A stretch of DNA of 39,245 nucleotides from Spirochaetia bacterium UBA2205 (GTDB taxonomy: Bacteria; Spirochaetota; UBA4802; UB4802). This document shows positions 1 to 8,124 of this stretch, in pieces. The notes beneath the pieces were generated by a model. The model saw nothing but the letters and a program-made list of their open reading frames with translations, did not search any database and had not been told where the DNA came from. A program made the position numbers and the translations under genes. Location of the stretch: contig DCUV01000054.1 of assembly GCA_002328585.1 (NCBI GenBank), positions 24,581 to 63,825 on the forward strand, written 5' to 3'. Within the stretch, counting starts at the first letter, position 1; each line of letters begins with the position of its first letter.

Positions 1-201
1 TATGGAACAGGTACAAGCGTCCCATCACCTTTGCCTGGACAATTCTGGGGCCCACGCCGGTTTGTTGCAATATTAAATGATAGATTCTATTTGATTGATG
101 AAAGGGATGGGGCGTTGGATAATCTTGTCTCGTTTTCTGATTTAAATTTCAGCAACTGGGAACGGTATAATAACAGCTTTATGTTTTTTTCATTCTGTTA
201 A
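1..201 (+). CDS. Hypothetical protein, C-terminal 66 residues (5' end outside window)
   Basis: An open frame enters the window at base 1 and stops at TAA 199-201. It reads YGTGTSVPSPLPGQFWGPRR at its visible start and continues with FVAILNDRFYLIDE and LVSFSDLNFSNWERY. The pattern of an aromatic, Gly-Pro-Arg-Arg-Phe-Val-Ala-Ile, a Tyr-Leu-Ile-Asp-Glu strand and a Trp-containing closing strand resembles the last blade of the repeat-containing (beta-propeller-like) surface or lipoproteins common in spirochaetes. That is a resemblance only; the family is not identified. The next gene begins three bases after the stop, so the two may be translated together. Confidence 0.6.
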   Translation, partial: YGTGTSVPSPLPGQFWGPRRFVAILNDRFYLIDERDGALDNLVSFSDLNFSNWERYNNSFMFFSFC

Positions 202-204
202 AAA

Positions 205-1086
205 GTGAATATTGTTTTTTATACATCCGGTATTTCAGGAACCGGCAGGGTAGTAACAGGTATTTCAATTTACAATGCTCTTAAACGTAAGCAAATCCAG
301 TGTAATTATACAATGGTTACTCATAGCCCTGCAGGCTTTCTTGCGCAGGATTCAGGCATTGAACATGTACAACTACCTCTTGAGGATGAGCACCAGTTAT
401 CACGAAAACATTTTCATTCATCTGTTTTATATCATACATTAACAGTACTAAAGCCTGATATTTTGATTGTATACCTGCAATGGTTTACCATACTTACTTT
501 TTTAGATGATTTGAAATGTATCAAACTTTTTATCGCGCATCAGGTAAATAAAAACTTTTTCACCATTGAAACAGAAATAGGACAATACCATTTTAATCCC
601 GAGCAATATAATGTAATAACTTCAATAGAACCAGCACCATTCCCTTTTACCGTTATAAATATAAATCCACTTATCATGAAAAATCATGATGAAATATTAT
701 CAAAAAAGCAAGCCCAATTGATATTGAATATTCCAGACAGTAAAAAATGTTGCCTTATATCTATAAGTGGATATGAACAAGAGTCCATGCAATATGAACA
801 GTATTACCCTCAGCATCTGGAAGATGATTATTACTGTATTTCATCGAGCAATTATGACCTTGATAATCATTTCCCAATTGTAAATTATTTCAATGCATTT
901 GACATGATTATATGTGGTGCCGGTTACAATTCATTCTGGGAAACCCGCTTTTTCAATAAACAGGCAATTATAATACCTTTTAAACGTGTCTTTGAAGATC
1001 AGTTTTATAGAGTAAACAACTATGCCAACTATACCTTTACCAAAAATGGTGCAGATCAATTAGTGGATGTATTGCTTACCCTCTAA
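205..1086 (+). CDS. GT-B-fold glycosyltransferase-like protein
   Basis: The 293-residue protein starts at GTG 205, three bases after the preceding stop, with no clear ribosome binding site of its own, so translational coupling is likely. The N-terminus (NIVFYTSGISGTGRVVTGIS) is a Rossmann strand followed by a glycine-rich loop, as in the acceptor half of GT-B enzymes. The C-terminal half carries IICGAGYNSFWE around residues 237-248 followed by AIIIPF and a DQFYRVN segment, which matches the donor-nucleotide-binding pattern of GT28/MurG-like transferases (GAGxNS, IPF, DQ). It is therefore probably a cytosolic sugar transferase using a nucleotide sugar. Substrate and pathway cannot be read from the sequence. 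It is shorter than MurG (about 350 residues). Confidence 0.6.
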   Translation: MNIVFYTSGISGTGRVVTGISIYNALKRKQIQCNYTMVTHSPAGFLAQDSGIEHVQLPLEDEHQLSRKHFHSSVLYHTLTVLKPDILIVYLQWFTILTFLDDLKCIKLFIAHQVNKNFFTIETEIGQYHFNPEQYNVITSIEPAPFPFTVININPLIMKNHDEILSKKQAQLILNIPDSKKCCLISISGYEQESMQYEQYYPQHLEDDYYCISSSNYDLDNHFPIVNYFNAFDMIICGAGYNSFWETRFFNKQAIIIPFKRVFEDQFYRVNNYANYTFTKNGADQLVDVLLTL

Positions 1087-1122
1087 AGTTTTAATCCCGG
1101 ATATTTTTTATACAATAATGCC

Positions 1123-1150
1123 TTGACATATATGGTGCTTTTATTAATAG
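1123..1150 (+). promoter_or_regulatory. Sigma-70-type promoter for the TetR/QueG-like operon
   Basis: TTGACA at 1123-1128 and TAATAG at 1145-1150 are separated by 16 bases. Transcription would start near 1157, inside the inverted repeat at 1151-1170, which suggests that the repressor occupies the start site. Confidence 0.55.
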
Positions 1151-1170
1151 TGTACCAACTGGTCAGTACA
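1151..1170. promoter_or_regulatory. Candidate operator for the adjacent TetR-family regulator
   Basis: An imperfect palindrome has exact outer arms TGTAC (1151-1155) and GTACA (1166-1170), with inner elements ACCA and GGTC. It sits directly downstream of the -10 box and 11 bases before the TetR start codon. TetR-family repressors usually bind such palindromes at their own promoter, so autorepression is the simplest reading. This is inference from position and symmetry. Confidence 0.45.
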
Positions 1171-1181
1171 GGATACAAACC

Positions 1182-1847
1182 ATGACAAAGGGCATACAAA
1201 CAAAACAGGCAGTCATTGAGCGCATCACCGAGCACATCCATTGTTATGGATTTTCCAATACAAGTTTACATGATATCATAGCTATCAGCGGTGTTAAAAA
1301 GGGTAATCTGTATTTTCACTTTAAAAATAAGGAAGCATTGGTGTTAGAGGTTTTGCAATCTGCATTTAACAATCATCAACAGTACATTGCAAAACACACA
1401 TCACTATACTCAAATCCAATCCAAAAAATTTTTGCCATGCTTGATGCTGTATTTACATACCATGCACAACGAACATTTCTGGGTGGGTGCATATTTGGCA
1501 ATACGGCTGTTGAGATGGCGGATAAAAATCCTGCATTTAAACAGTTTATTGCTGATGTCTTCCATCAATGGACACAGTGGATTGCAACACAACTTGATAC
1601 TGCCAAAGAACAGGGATTATTAGCCAGCCGCACCCCTACACAGGAACTATCGCACACCATTGTTGCCGCCCTTGAAGGTGGTATTATGCTTGCAAAGGTA
1701 AGCAAAAATGCTTCTGAACTCAGCGCCGTTATGACCACAATCAAAAATCTTATACAATGGTATGCTACAAACAAAACCAACAATAAAAGGAAACACAATG
1801 CTAACAAAACAGGACATCATCGACAAAGCTCTGGAGCTGGGATTTGA
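1182..1847 (+). CDS. TetR/AcrR-family transcriptional repressor (LmrA/YxaF/QacR-like)
   Basis: The 221-residue protein begins with a TetR helix-turn-helix at about residues 10-55: YGFSNTSLHDIIAISGVKKG followed by NLYFHFKNKEALVLEVL, which is the family signature. The ligand-binding half contains GGCIFGNTAVEMAD, typical of the C-terminal domain of the YxaF/LmrA branch. About 12 residues precede the HTH. The last 17 residues are translated from DNA that also encodes the start of the next gene (overlap 1798-1847), and this tail is basic and low-complexity. The ligand is unknown. The gene stands behind its own promoter and palindromic operator and probably co-regulates the QueG-like gene downstream. 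Confidence 0.8.
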   Translation: MTKGIQTKQAVIERITEHIHCYGFSNTSLHDIIAISGVKKGNLYFHFKNKEALVLEVLQSAFNNHQQYIAKHTSLYSNPIQKIFAMLDAVFTYHAQRTFLGGCIFGNTAVEMADKNPAFKQFIADVFHQWTQWIATQLDTAKEQGLLASRTPTQELSHTIVAALEGGIMLAKVSKNASELSAVMTTIKNLIQWYATNKTNNKRKHNANKTGHHRQSSGAGI

Positions 1848-2925
1848 TGATATTGGCTTTACTAATGCTGAAGTATTCAATGAGCATAAACCTTTTTTAC
1901 AAAAAACTCCCAATAACTACACGTGGGCTGCCGCTTCAGGGCTGCAACTTGAAGAAGGGTGTAATCCTGTTACGATATTGCCTCAAGCAAAATCTATTGT
2001 TGTGCTTTTGCAAAACTACTATAAGTATGATTTCCCAAAAAGCATGGAACCGTTTTTTGGCAGATGTTATATGGATGACGACAGGGTAACGCGTGATGGA
2101 CTTACTATCAAGATAAAACAATTCATTGCATTTTTACGCGATGACGGCATTAAAACAAAAACGCCGTTTCACCTGCCACAGAAGGCTGCCGCAGCACGTG
2201 CAGGTATTGGAACGTTTGGAAAAAACTGTTTGTTATATGCAAACAATACTGCCAGAAAAAGCTCATGGATTAATCCGGTTACGATAGTTATTGATAAAGA
2301 GTATGAGCCCGGTAAGCCAACTGTTGCTATAGGATGTCCCGACTGGTGCAGAAATGCCTGTATAGCAGCCTGCCCTACCCGAGCACTGAAAGGAAACTGC
2401 ACCATCGATTCACAGCGGTGCATATCTTACCTTACCTATTACGCCAGCGATATTACTCCTTACGAGTTAAGAGAACCCATGGGGCTTTCTGTATACGGTT
2501 GTGATAGATGTCAGGATGTTTGCCCGCGAAACAAAGCGTGGATGTCGCAGGTGCTTCCCATCAATGAAAGGGTTGTTACAAAAGCACCCTATTTTGATCT
2601 GGTTAAGCTTTTACACATGGATGAAAAGTATTTTTTGCACTATATATGGGCTCACATGTTTTACACACCTGCAACCGATATGTGGCGGTGGAAGATGAAT
2701 GTTGCCCGTGCAATGGGAAACAGCAGTGATGACAGGTTTGTTCCGGAGCTTATTGCTGCATTTAACAATAACAATGACCCCCGCGTTCAGGGGATGATTG
2801 CGTGGGCACTTGGAACAATTGGCGGGGTCAGAGCAAAGGATGCGCTACATGGTTTTAGAGCTGGTGCCAGTGATGCGGTTTTACATGAGATTGAACGTGC
2901 ACTTGATAGTTTGCACCATTATTAA
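1798..2925 (+). CDS. QueG-like 4Fe-4S reductase (epoxyqueuosine reductase family)
   Basis: I start the protein at ATG 1798, preceded by AAAGGA at suitable distance, giving 375 residues; an in-frame upstream start at 1762 lies deep in the TetR gene and has no such signal. The order of parts matches QueG: an N-terminal cobalamin-binding-type region with AAARAGIGTFGKN, two ferredoxin-like clusters, and a C-terminal HEAT-repeat stretch (DPRVQGMIAWALGTIGG). QueG reduces epoxyqueuosine to queuosine in tRNA. The second cluster (CDRCQDVCPRN) is canonical. The first is CPDWCRNACIAACP, with three residues between the first cysteines instead of the usual two, so this may be a QueG paralogue with another substrate. 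No other queuosine gene is in the window. Confidence 0.7.
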   Translation: MLTKQDIIDKALELGFDDIGFTNAEVFNEHKPFLQKTPNNYTWAAASGLQLEEGCNPVTILPQAKSIVVLLQNYYKYDFPKSMEPFFGRCYMDDDRVTRDGLTIKIKQFIAFLRDDGIKTKTPFHLPQKAAAARAGIGTFGKNCLLYANNTARKSSWINPVTIVIDKEYEPGKPTVAIGCPDWCRNACIAACPTRALKGNCTIDSQRCISYLTYYASDITPYELREPMGLSVYGCDRCQDVCPRNKAWMSQVLPINERVVTKAPYFDLVKLLHMDEKYFLHYIWAHMFYTPATDMWRWKMNVARAMGNSSDDRFVPELIAAFNNNNDPRVQGMIAWALGTIGGVRAKDALHGFRAGASDAVLHEIERALDSLHHY

Positions 2926-3014
2926 AAACGATTGTGCACATCTATTATTGTAAGGCAGCGTGCATGCCATAGTTATTGGTTGTGAAGATGCATGATAATA
3001 AAGCCATTAATATC

Positions 3015-3043
3015 TTGACAAATATAAAATATAACTTTATATT
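3015..3043 (+). promoter_or_regulatory. Promoter ahead of the decayed DUF4143 ATPase gene
   Basis: TTGACA (3015-3020) and TATATT (3038-3043) have an ideal 17-base spacer. The ATG of the ATPase remnant is at 3050, seven bases past the -10 box, so the transcript would be leaderless or almost so. Confidence 0.5.
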
Positions 3044-3049
3044 AGCCGT

Positions 3050-3296
3050 ATGATCCCACGAAACCTTGAAATGCCTATACATAAATACAAATCGCAATAT
3101 CCGGTTATTGCAATAGTTGGTCCCCGTCAAAGTGGCAAAACAACCCTTGCACAAAACCTATAATTCTAAATTTACCGAGGGCATACAAAAATGTAACGCG
3201 ATGCTCAATGCACAAAAAGGTATTGTCATATATGGAGGAGACCACATATTCAATCAGGATGAAGCTATGGCTGTAGTGCCATGGTGGGCATTGTAG
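3050..3296 (+). pseudogene. AAA ATPase of the DUF4143 type, internal deletion remnant
   Basis: The first 37 codons (3050-3163) read MIPRNLEMPIHKYKSQ then VIAIVGPRQSGKTTLAQ, the standard N-terminus and Walker A loop of AAA ATPases that carry a C-terminal DUF4143 domain; they then hit TAA. In another frame, about 3159-3296 encodes SKFTEGIQKCNAML followed by KGIVIYGGD and ends PWWAL-stop, which matches the usual last ~45 residues of the same family (the 'xxVYGGD' strand). The intact gene is about 380-420 codons. So both ends survive next to each other and the central ~330 codons are gone. The remnant cannot encode a working ATPase. Confidence 0.75.
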
Positions 3297-3310
3297 CGAT
3301 TGTAGCGTTA

Positions 3311-3619
3311 TCCAGCGGATTCAACGTTTACCCCCGTGAAATTGATGAGGTGATGTATACAAATCCTAAGGTTTTACGAGCATGTGCAATCGGGGTGCCA
3401 GATGAAAAGCGTGGTGAATCAATAAAGCTATTCCTTGTTCTTAAACCTGGTGAAACAATGGCAGAAAAAGAAGTTATTGACTACTGTAAAGAAAGGCTTT
3501 CGCCGTATAAAGTTCCAAAATATGTGGAATTCATTGATGAACTGCCATTGACAGCAATAGGCAAACCTGACAGAAAAGCATTGAAACAGCGTGAATTGGA
3601 AAAGTTAAAATTAAAATAA
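3311..3619 (+). pseudogene. Acyl-CoA synthetase (AMP-forming), C-terminal domain fragment
   Basis: From about 3311 the frame reads SSGFNVYPREIDEV, then CAIGVPDEKRGESIKLF and YKVPKYVEFIDELPLTAIGK, ending with KLKLK-stop. This is the small C-terminal lid domain (AMP-binding_C) of long-chain fatty-acid-CoA ligases, including the lysine in the TAIGK motif that normally attacks the acyl adenylate. The large N-terminal AMP-binding domain (over 400 residues) is absent. The frame is open upstream to an ATG at 3281, but those ten codons derive from the ATPase remnant, with which it overlaps in a different frame. It is a 5'-truncated remnant, not a gene. Confidence 0.8.
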
Positions 3620-3636
3620 TACAATTAATTAACTGG

Positions 3637-3903
3637 CTATTCAATAACATCATGCAGCACTTCGACGGTAGCTGTTTGCCCTTTGATTGATATGGGCGCA
3701 TCTGTCGCTTTGTCATAATCAGGTGGAGCTATTTCTTTAATAATTACTTTAATGTGCCCTTTTTCATATCCGGAAGTAGTTTCAGTTACATTGCCATCGG
3801 ATATAGTATAACCGCTATCCCGAAGCAACGCAACTATCTTCTTATCTGCATTTGAAAGATCCGTATAATCATAGGTAAAAAGTGTTATATGAGATTTAAT
3901 CCA
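3637..3903 (-). pseudogene. Unidentified protein fragment, 5'-truncated
   Basis: On the minus strand an open stretch of about 88 codons runs from 3903 to a stop at 3637. It includes ITLFTYDYTDLSNADKKIV, LLRDSGYTISDGNVTETT and KGHIKVIIKEIAPPDYDKAT. An in-frame TAA sits immediately upstream (3906-3904) and there is no ATG or GTG at the start; the only possible start, TTG 3828, lacks a ribosome binding site. Composition looks like real protein (amphipathic strands, charged turns). I cannot assign a family. It lies between other remnants and is best treated as the 3' part of a lost gene. Confidence 0.4.
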
Positions 3904-3930
3904 TTACCTATGCATGTGAACAAGCAGTCA

Positions 3931-3962
3931 TCATGAGTTTCTCTTTAATGGGAAACTCATGA
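3931..3962. terminator. Perfect 11-bp stem-loop downstream of ade
   Basis: TCATGAGTTTC (3931-3941) pairs exactly with GAAACTCATGA (3952-3962) around a 10-base loop. It begins 26 bases beyond the ade stop codon. No T-tract follows on either strand, so it may be an mRNA 3'-end stabiliser rather than a classical intrinsic terminator. Confidence 0.4.
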
Positions 3963-3987
3963 TGTAATGAAAGCTCATAATAGGTAG

Positions 3988-5769
3988 TTACCCGGCAATG
4001 ACATCAACAATGGTAAATTTAACAGCATCAACCAATCCTCTGTTGCTTAATCGAAGCTCCGGAATAACTGGCAACCCTAAAAGAGCCATCGTCATAAATG
4101 GTGAAACCAGATTGCATCCTAACATTTTCCAAGCTTTTTCTAAATTTTCAACTTTTTTTTGAACTGCTTCAACCGGTTCATCTGTCAGCAATCCTGCAAC
4201 AGGAAGCTCCACAAGAGCCAGCACTTTGCCACCAGCAACAGCTATCATCCCACCACCAGCTTTGATAAGCTCATTCCCGGCAAAAGCCATATCATCTTCA
4301 TCAGTACCAACGATAAGCAAATTATGCGAATCATGAGCAACAGTTGACGCAACAGCGCCTTTTTTTAAGCCAAAACCTTTTACAAAACCCAGCCCCTTTG
4401 TACCGGTTGCTTTATGACGCTCAAATAGCGCTGCCTTTGCAATATCCTTTTCTGTATCTGGTAAAACATTGCCATCAATAGTCTTCAATGTTTCAATGAC
4501 CTGCTTTGTTGTAACTTTTGCCTCTTCTATCTGGATTACACGAACTTTAACCTCGGGTTTATTGCTTGTTAGCATAAAATCCTGAGGAGTTAAGGTTTTA
4601 CCTACATTAACGGTGTTTTTTGACCAGTCAGGATAGGTAACGTTTTTAAAGGGTATGAGCATCTTTCCATCTTGTGCAACCAATCTGCCACCAATAATAA
4701 CTGCTTTCACAGTAACATTATAAAGGTCCGAAAGAAGAACAATATCAGCAACCTTTGATGGAGATACGCTTCCAAAATCCTTGCTCATCAAAAAGCATTC
4801 AGCAGTATTAATGGTTACCATCTCTATAGCAGTTACAGGGTCAACACCTTCTTCAATTGCTCTTTTAATAATATGATCAAGATGTCCCAGTTTTATCAAA
4901 GTATCAGGATGGGTATCATCACTCACAAGGATAGCAAAACGGCTTTGCACTGTATTCTGGGTAATAGCTTTTATTACCTCTTTTAAATCGTGCCATGCTG
5001 AGCCTTCACGTATCTTTGCATACATTCCCAGACGCATCTTGGCCAATGCATCCTCATGTCGCACCGATTCATGACATGAACGAACACCAGAAGCTATGTA
5101 TGCATTGAGCATTTTTCCCGTATCAGGCAAAGCAAAGTGACCTGTTACCGGTTTGCCAGCTTTTAGTGTTACTTCTATCTCTTTATGAACCTGAGGTACG
5201 CTGTTGAATACACCGGGAAAATTCATAAGCTCACCCAACCCTGCAATGGCATCCCACTTCATTGCTTCCGCTATCTCTTCAGGGCCAATTTCAGCACCTG
5301 CATCCTCCAGCCCCGGTGCAGCCGGCACGCATGAAGGCACTGTTGCATAAACCCTGAGTGGCACATCCCTTGCTTCATCAAGCATAAGCTTCACACCTTT
5401 AAGCCCCAGCACATTCGCTATCTCATGCGGATCCATAAAGATTGCCGTCGTTCCATGGGGTACAACCGCAGTGCTGTACTGTGATACTGTCAGCATGCTG
5501 CTTTCAACATGAATATGCCCGTCCATAAATCCAGGCGCAATATATAATCCGGTAGCATCTATTATTTCTGTAGTATCTCCAACACAATGTGTTGCATCAC
5601 CCACAAGTGCAATACGACCTTTGTAGATGGCAACATCGGTATGTTCTAACAATTCTTTTGTATTTACATTTACCAATGTTCCATTTTTAATTACCATGTC
5701 AGCCTTACGGCGTCCCATGGCAACATCGGCAAGTTCCATAGTAATCGTTTCAAGTGGCATAAAGTCCAT
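3988..5769 (-). CDS. ade: Adenine deaminase
   Basis: The 593-residue product has the usual length of bacterial adenine deaminase, an amidohydrolase that converts adenine to hypoxanthine and ammonia for purine salvage. Visible family marks are PGFMDGHIHVESSM (metal-binding HxH, about residues 80-95), FMDPHEIANVLG, the ILVSDDTHPDTLI stretch, and the Ade-specific C-terminal domain with SHNLLIVGTDEDDM. The start at 5769 is fixed by AGGAGG seven bases upstream. A second ATG three codons inside is less well placed. The stop codon of a decayed ATPase gene overlaps this ribosome binding site, so ade probably once followed that gene, or inherited its promoter. It stands alone among pseudogenes, which suggests selection to keep it. 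Confidence 0.93.
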   Translation of the reverse strand: MDFMPLETITMELADVAMGRRKADMVIKNGTLVNVNTKELLEHTDVAIYKGRIALVGDATHCVGDTTEIIDATGLYIAPGFMDGHIHVESSMLTVSQYSTAVVPHGTTAIFMDPHEIANVLGLKGVKLMLDEARDVPLRVYATVPSCVPAAPGLEDAGAEIGPEEIAEAMKWDAIAGLGELMNFPGVFNSVPQVHKEIEVTLKAGKPVTGHFALPDTGKMLNAYIASGVRSCHESVRHEDALAKMRLGMYAKIREGSAWHDLKEVIKAITQNTVQSRFAILVSDDTHPDTLIKLGHLDHIIKRAIEEGVDPVTAIEMVTINTAECFLMSKDFGSVSPSKVADIVLLSDLYNVTVKAVIIGGRLVAQDGKMLIPFKNVTYPDWSKNTVNVGKTLTPQDFMLTSNKPEVKVRVIQIEEAKVTTKQVIETLKTIDGNVLPDTEKDIAKAALFERHKATGTKGLGFVKGFGLKKGAVASTVAHDSHNLLIVGTDEDDMAFAGNELIKAGGGMIAVAGGKVLALVELPVAGLLTDEPVEAVQKKVENLEKAWKMLGCNLVSPFMTMALLGLPVIPELRLSNRGLVDAVKFTIVDVIAG

Positions 5770-5781
5770 AAAGTTATCCTC

Positions 5782-6330
5782 CTATTGAATTTGTTGCAAT
5801 ATAGTATTACAATCAAAGAGCATAACACCATCTTTTTTTGCAATCATTTTCATTTCGTTTGGAAATCCGGTTTTACTAAAACACATATATCTATTATTTT
5901 GATCATTGTAATAGGCAATATCCTTTTATTTTTTCACTAAATCAGTATATATCTCTACTCCAGCTTTTGTATTGCTCCATGTGCACTCACCAAACCACAC
6001 TGTATCAGTATCATCATCCAGAACAACAATGTCAATCTCATTTCCCATTGAAACTTTATGTTGACCACCACCTGCCTATACGGTTACATTGCAGTAATTG
6101 TTTTTGCATCCGGGCATGGCATAGTTTTAAACAATCGTTTTTGAAGGTTAAAGAAACATGATACGCAAAATTATCCTTAATTTTTTTAACACATTATCAG
6201 GTTGTTCACGTTCAATCCATCGCCTATTGGGAAATATCAATTTTGACCCAGAATGTAACCCCTGCTGATGGTAAAGTTTTTCCAATGCATGTAGTTCAGA
6301 AGTTCTATTTACAAATTTCGACTGTTTCAT
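5782..6330 (-). pseudogene. Archaeal-type AAA ATPase with DUF234, decayed
   Basis: Minus-strand 6330-6148 encodes MKQSKFVNRTSELHALEKLY, the usual N-terminus of archaeal-type ATPases (FVNRxxEL), but where the Walker A loop should be it reads LIFPNRRWIE, and it stops at 6148. Farther down (about 6090-5782) the DUF234 nuclease-like domain is recognisable: RIGRWWST, then in the next frame NEIDIVVLDDDTDTVWFGEC, then an in-frame stop, then NRYMCFSKTGF and LFDCNTILQQIQ-stop. At least one frameshift (between RIGRWW and NEID), one stop codon and loss of the central ATPase core are evident. The intact family is about 450 residues. The final stop touches the ade ribosome binding site. Confidence 0.7.
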
Positions 6331-6437
6331 GGGAACCTATCATAATCGAATTCTTTATGTTCCCCAATGCGCGCAAGCATGAGTAAAATGTTTTATTATT
6401 TTTTATTATCAACAACTTAATTTTTAGAGGTGCTCAA

Positions 6438-6474
6438 AAGTATAAACATGATTAGTATAATCATGTTTATACTT
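6438..6474. terminator. Long perfect stem-loop after the symporter gene
   Basis: A 17-bp arm (6438-6454) is exactly complementary to 6458-6474 across a 3-base loop GTA. It starts 15 bases past the stop codon of the minus-strand symporter gene. No run of T follows directly on either strand, so its action as a terminator is inferred from stem strength and position. Confidence 0.5.
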
Positions 6475-6488
6475 CAAGCATTTATTTA

Positions 6489-7943
6489 TCAAATTTTTTC
6501 AAACGCTTTCTGGATTAAAGCCCCATCAGGCTTTTTAGTTAATACGCTCACCAGCGGCACAATAAAAAATGGGATGATCATTCCTAAACTGGATGCAACG
6601 GCAGACTTTTCAGCACTCAGATAAAAAAACAAACCAATAGACACCACAAGCCCTGTAATCATACCAGCATATGCCCCGGCAAGGGTTGTTCGTTTCCAGA
6701 ACAGGCCATACAAATACGGCGCCATGAATGCGCCTGCAACGGCTCCCCATGAAAGCGACATCAGTGTTATAATTATTCCAAATTCATATCGTGCAGTAAA
6801 ATATGATAATATGATAAATAAGGCACTTAAAAAGCGCATCATTGCAACAGAATTCTCTTTTGAAATTTGCGGATTAACATGCCCTTTGTAAAGGTCAATT
6901 GCAATGGCAGATGAAGATACTAATACAAGTGATGAAAGAGTAGACATGGATGCAGAAAGAATTAACAGCAATATAACTGCCATTAAAGGCTCCGGCAGAT
7001 GTTTTGTCAGCAAATCAGGGATGAGCAGGTCAAATGCCGGTTTATTGCCAACAACAGGAACTGCATCATAAAACAGGTGTGACAGTGAACCGGTGAAATA
7101 AGCGCAAACACCAATAATTGTTGCAAAACAAAATGTTACAATAGCAGCTTTCTTTATAAGATCCTGACTTTTAATGGCATAAAACTTCTGCACCATCTGC
7201 GGCAAACCCCAGGTACCAAATGATGTCATGAAGATAAATGCAGAAAGTAGGATCCATCCTGGTTGTTTCCCGGCAGGTACATGTAATGGATATTTTTCAG
7301 CAACCAGTGAAATACTTTGAACTATCCCACCATTTTTTGATGATAGTATCAGTACCATGGTGAGAGCTCCGACAACCATGATAATACCCTGAATAAAATC
7401 GGTCAATGTAATAGCAAAATACCCACCAAGCACAAGGTAAATACCGGTTATACCAATCATTATGATGAGTGCTAAGTCATATGAAATATTGAAATTAACC
7501 TCAAAAAGATGTCCCAGTCCTTTAAAAACGGATGCTGAGTATGGAATTAAAAATATAAATATAATGACTGCAGCAAACATCTTGATATATTTGCCATCAA
7601 AGCGTTCCATTAAAAACTCAGGCATGGTCATAACATCTAAATTTTGAGTCATAATTCTAGTACGTCTTCCCAGCACAAGCCATGCTAAAAGCGAACCAAA
7701 CAGCGCATTACCAACACCAATCCAGACAGCGTCAAGCCCATATACCCAGCCCAATTTGCCGGCAAAGCCTATAAAAAGCACTGCTGAAAAATATGATGTG
7801 CCATACGCCAACGCTGAAACCCATGGTCCAATAGTTCGGCCACCTAAAAAGAAGTCCCCCAGTGTTGACGTTTTACGCATACCCCAGATACCAATAACAA
7901 CCATTAAAGCCAAAAAGATTGTTAACAACGAAATTGACCACAT
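6489..7943 (-). CDS. Sodium:solute symporter (SSS family, PutP/PanF-like)
   Basis: The 484-residue protein is almost entirely hydrophobic with about 13 membrane segments. The N-terminus (DFFLGGRTIGPWVSALAYG, then SYFSAVLF) and LDVMTMPEFLMERF match the SSS family: a cytoplasmic-membrane carrier that imports a small solute with sodium. The stretch LTDFIQGIIMVVG is the family's signature helix region, and LSASMSTLSSLVLVSSSAI the helix that lines the sodium site. The substrate (proline, pantothenate, a monocarboxylate or another) cannot be told. The start at 7943 follows AAGGAG. It stands as a single gene between a decayed ATPase and a membrane protein, with a strong stem-loop after its stop. Confidence 0.88.
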   Translation of the reverse strand: MWSISLLTIFLALMVVIGIWGMRKTSTLGDFFLGGRTIGPWVSALAYGTSYFSAVLFIGFAGKLGWVYGLDAVWIGVGNALFGSLLAWLVLGRRTRIMTQNLDVMTMPEFLMERFDGKYIKMFAAVIIFIFLIPYSASVFKGLGHLFEVNFNISYDLALIIMIGITGIYLVLGGYFAITLTDFIQGIIMVVGALTMVLILSSKNGGIVQSISLVAEKYPLHVPAGKQPGWILLSAFIFMTSFGTWGLPQMVQKFYAIKSQDLIKKAAIVTFCFATIIGVCAYFTGSLSHLFYDAVPVVGNKPAFDLLIPDLLTKHLPEPLMAVILLLILSASMSTLSSLVLVSSSAIAIDLYKGHVNPQISKENSVAMMRFLSALFIILSYFTARYEFGIIITLMSLSWGAVAGAFMAPYLYGLFWKRTTLAGAYAGMITGLVVSIGLFFYLSAEKSAVASSLGMIIPFFIVPLVSVLTKKPDGALIQKAFEKI

Positions 7944-8124
7944 AGCTACCGATCTCCTTTTTATTTTTAATCAATCATCACGCATGGCAATTACATTGCC
8001 AATGGAATGTTGTACTAAAATTAATTTGAATTTATATTTCTATCAAGAGAGCAGGTTGTCAATAATAAAATGATTTTAATAAAGGATATATATTTCAATG
8101 AGGTTATAGTATCTATATAGAAAA

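Noticed and set aside
5770..6150. Purine riboswitch ahead of ade
   Set aside because: The upstream DNA is recognisable decayed ATPase coding sequence, and no purine-aptamer core was seen.
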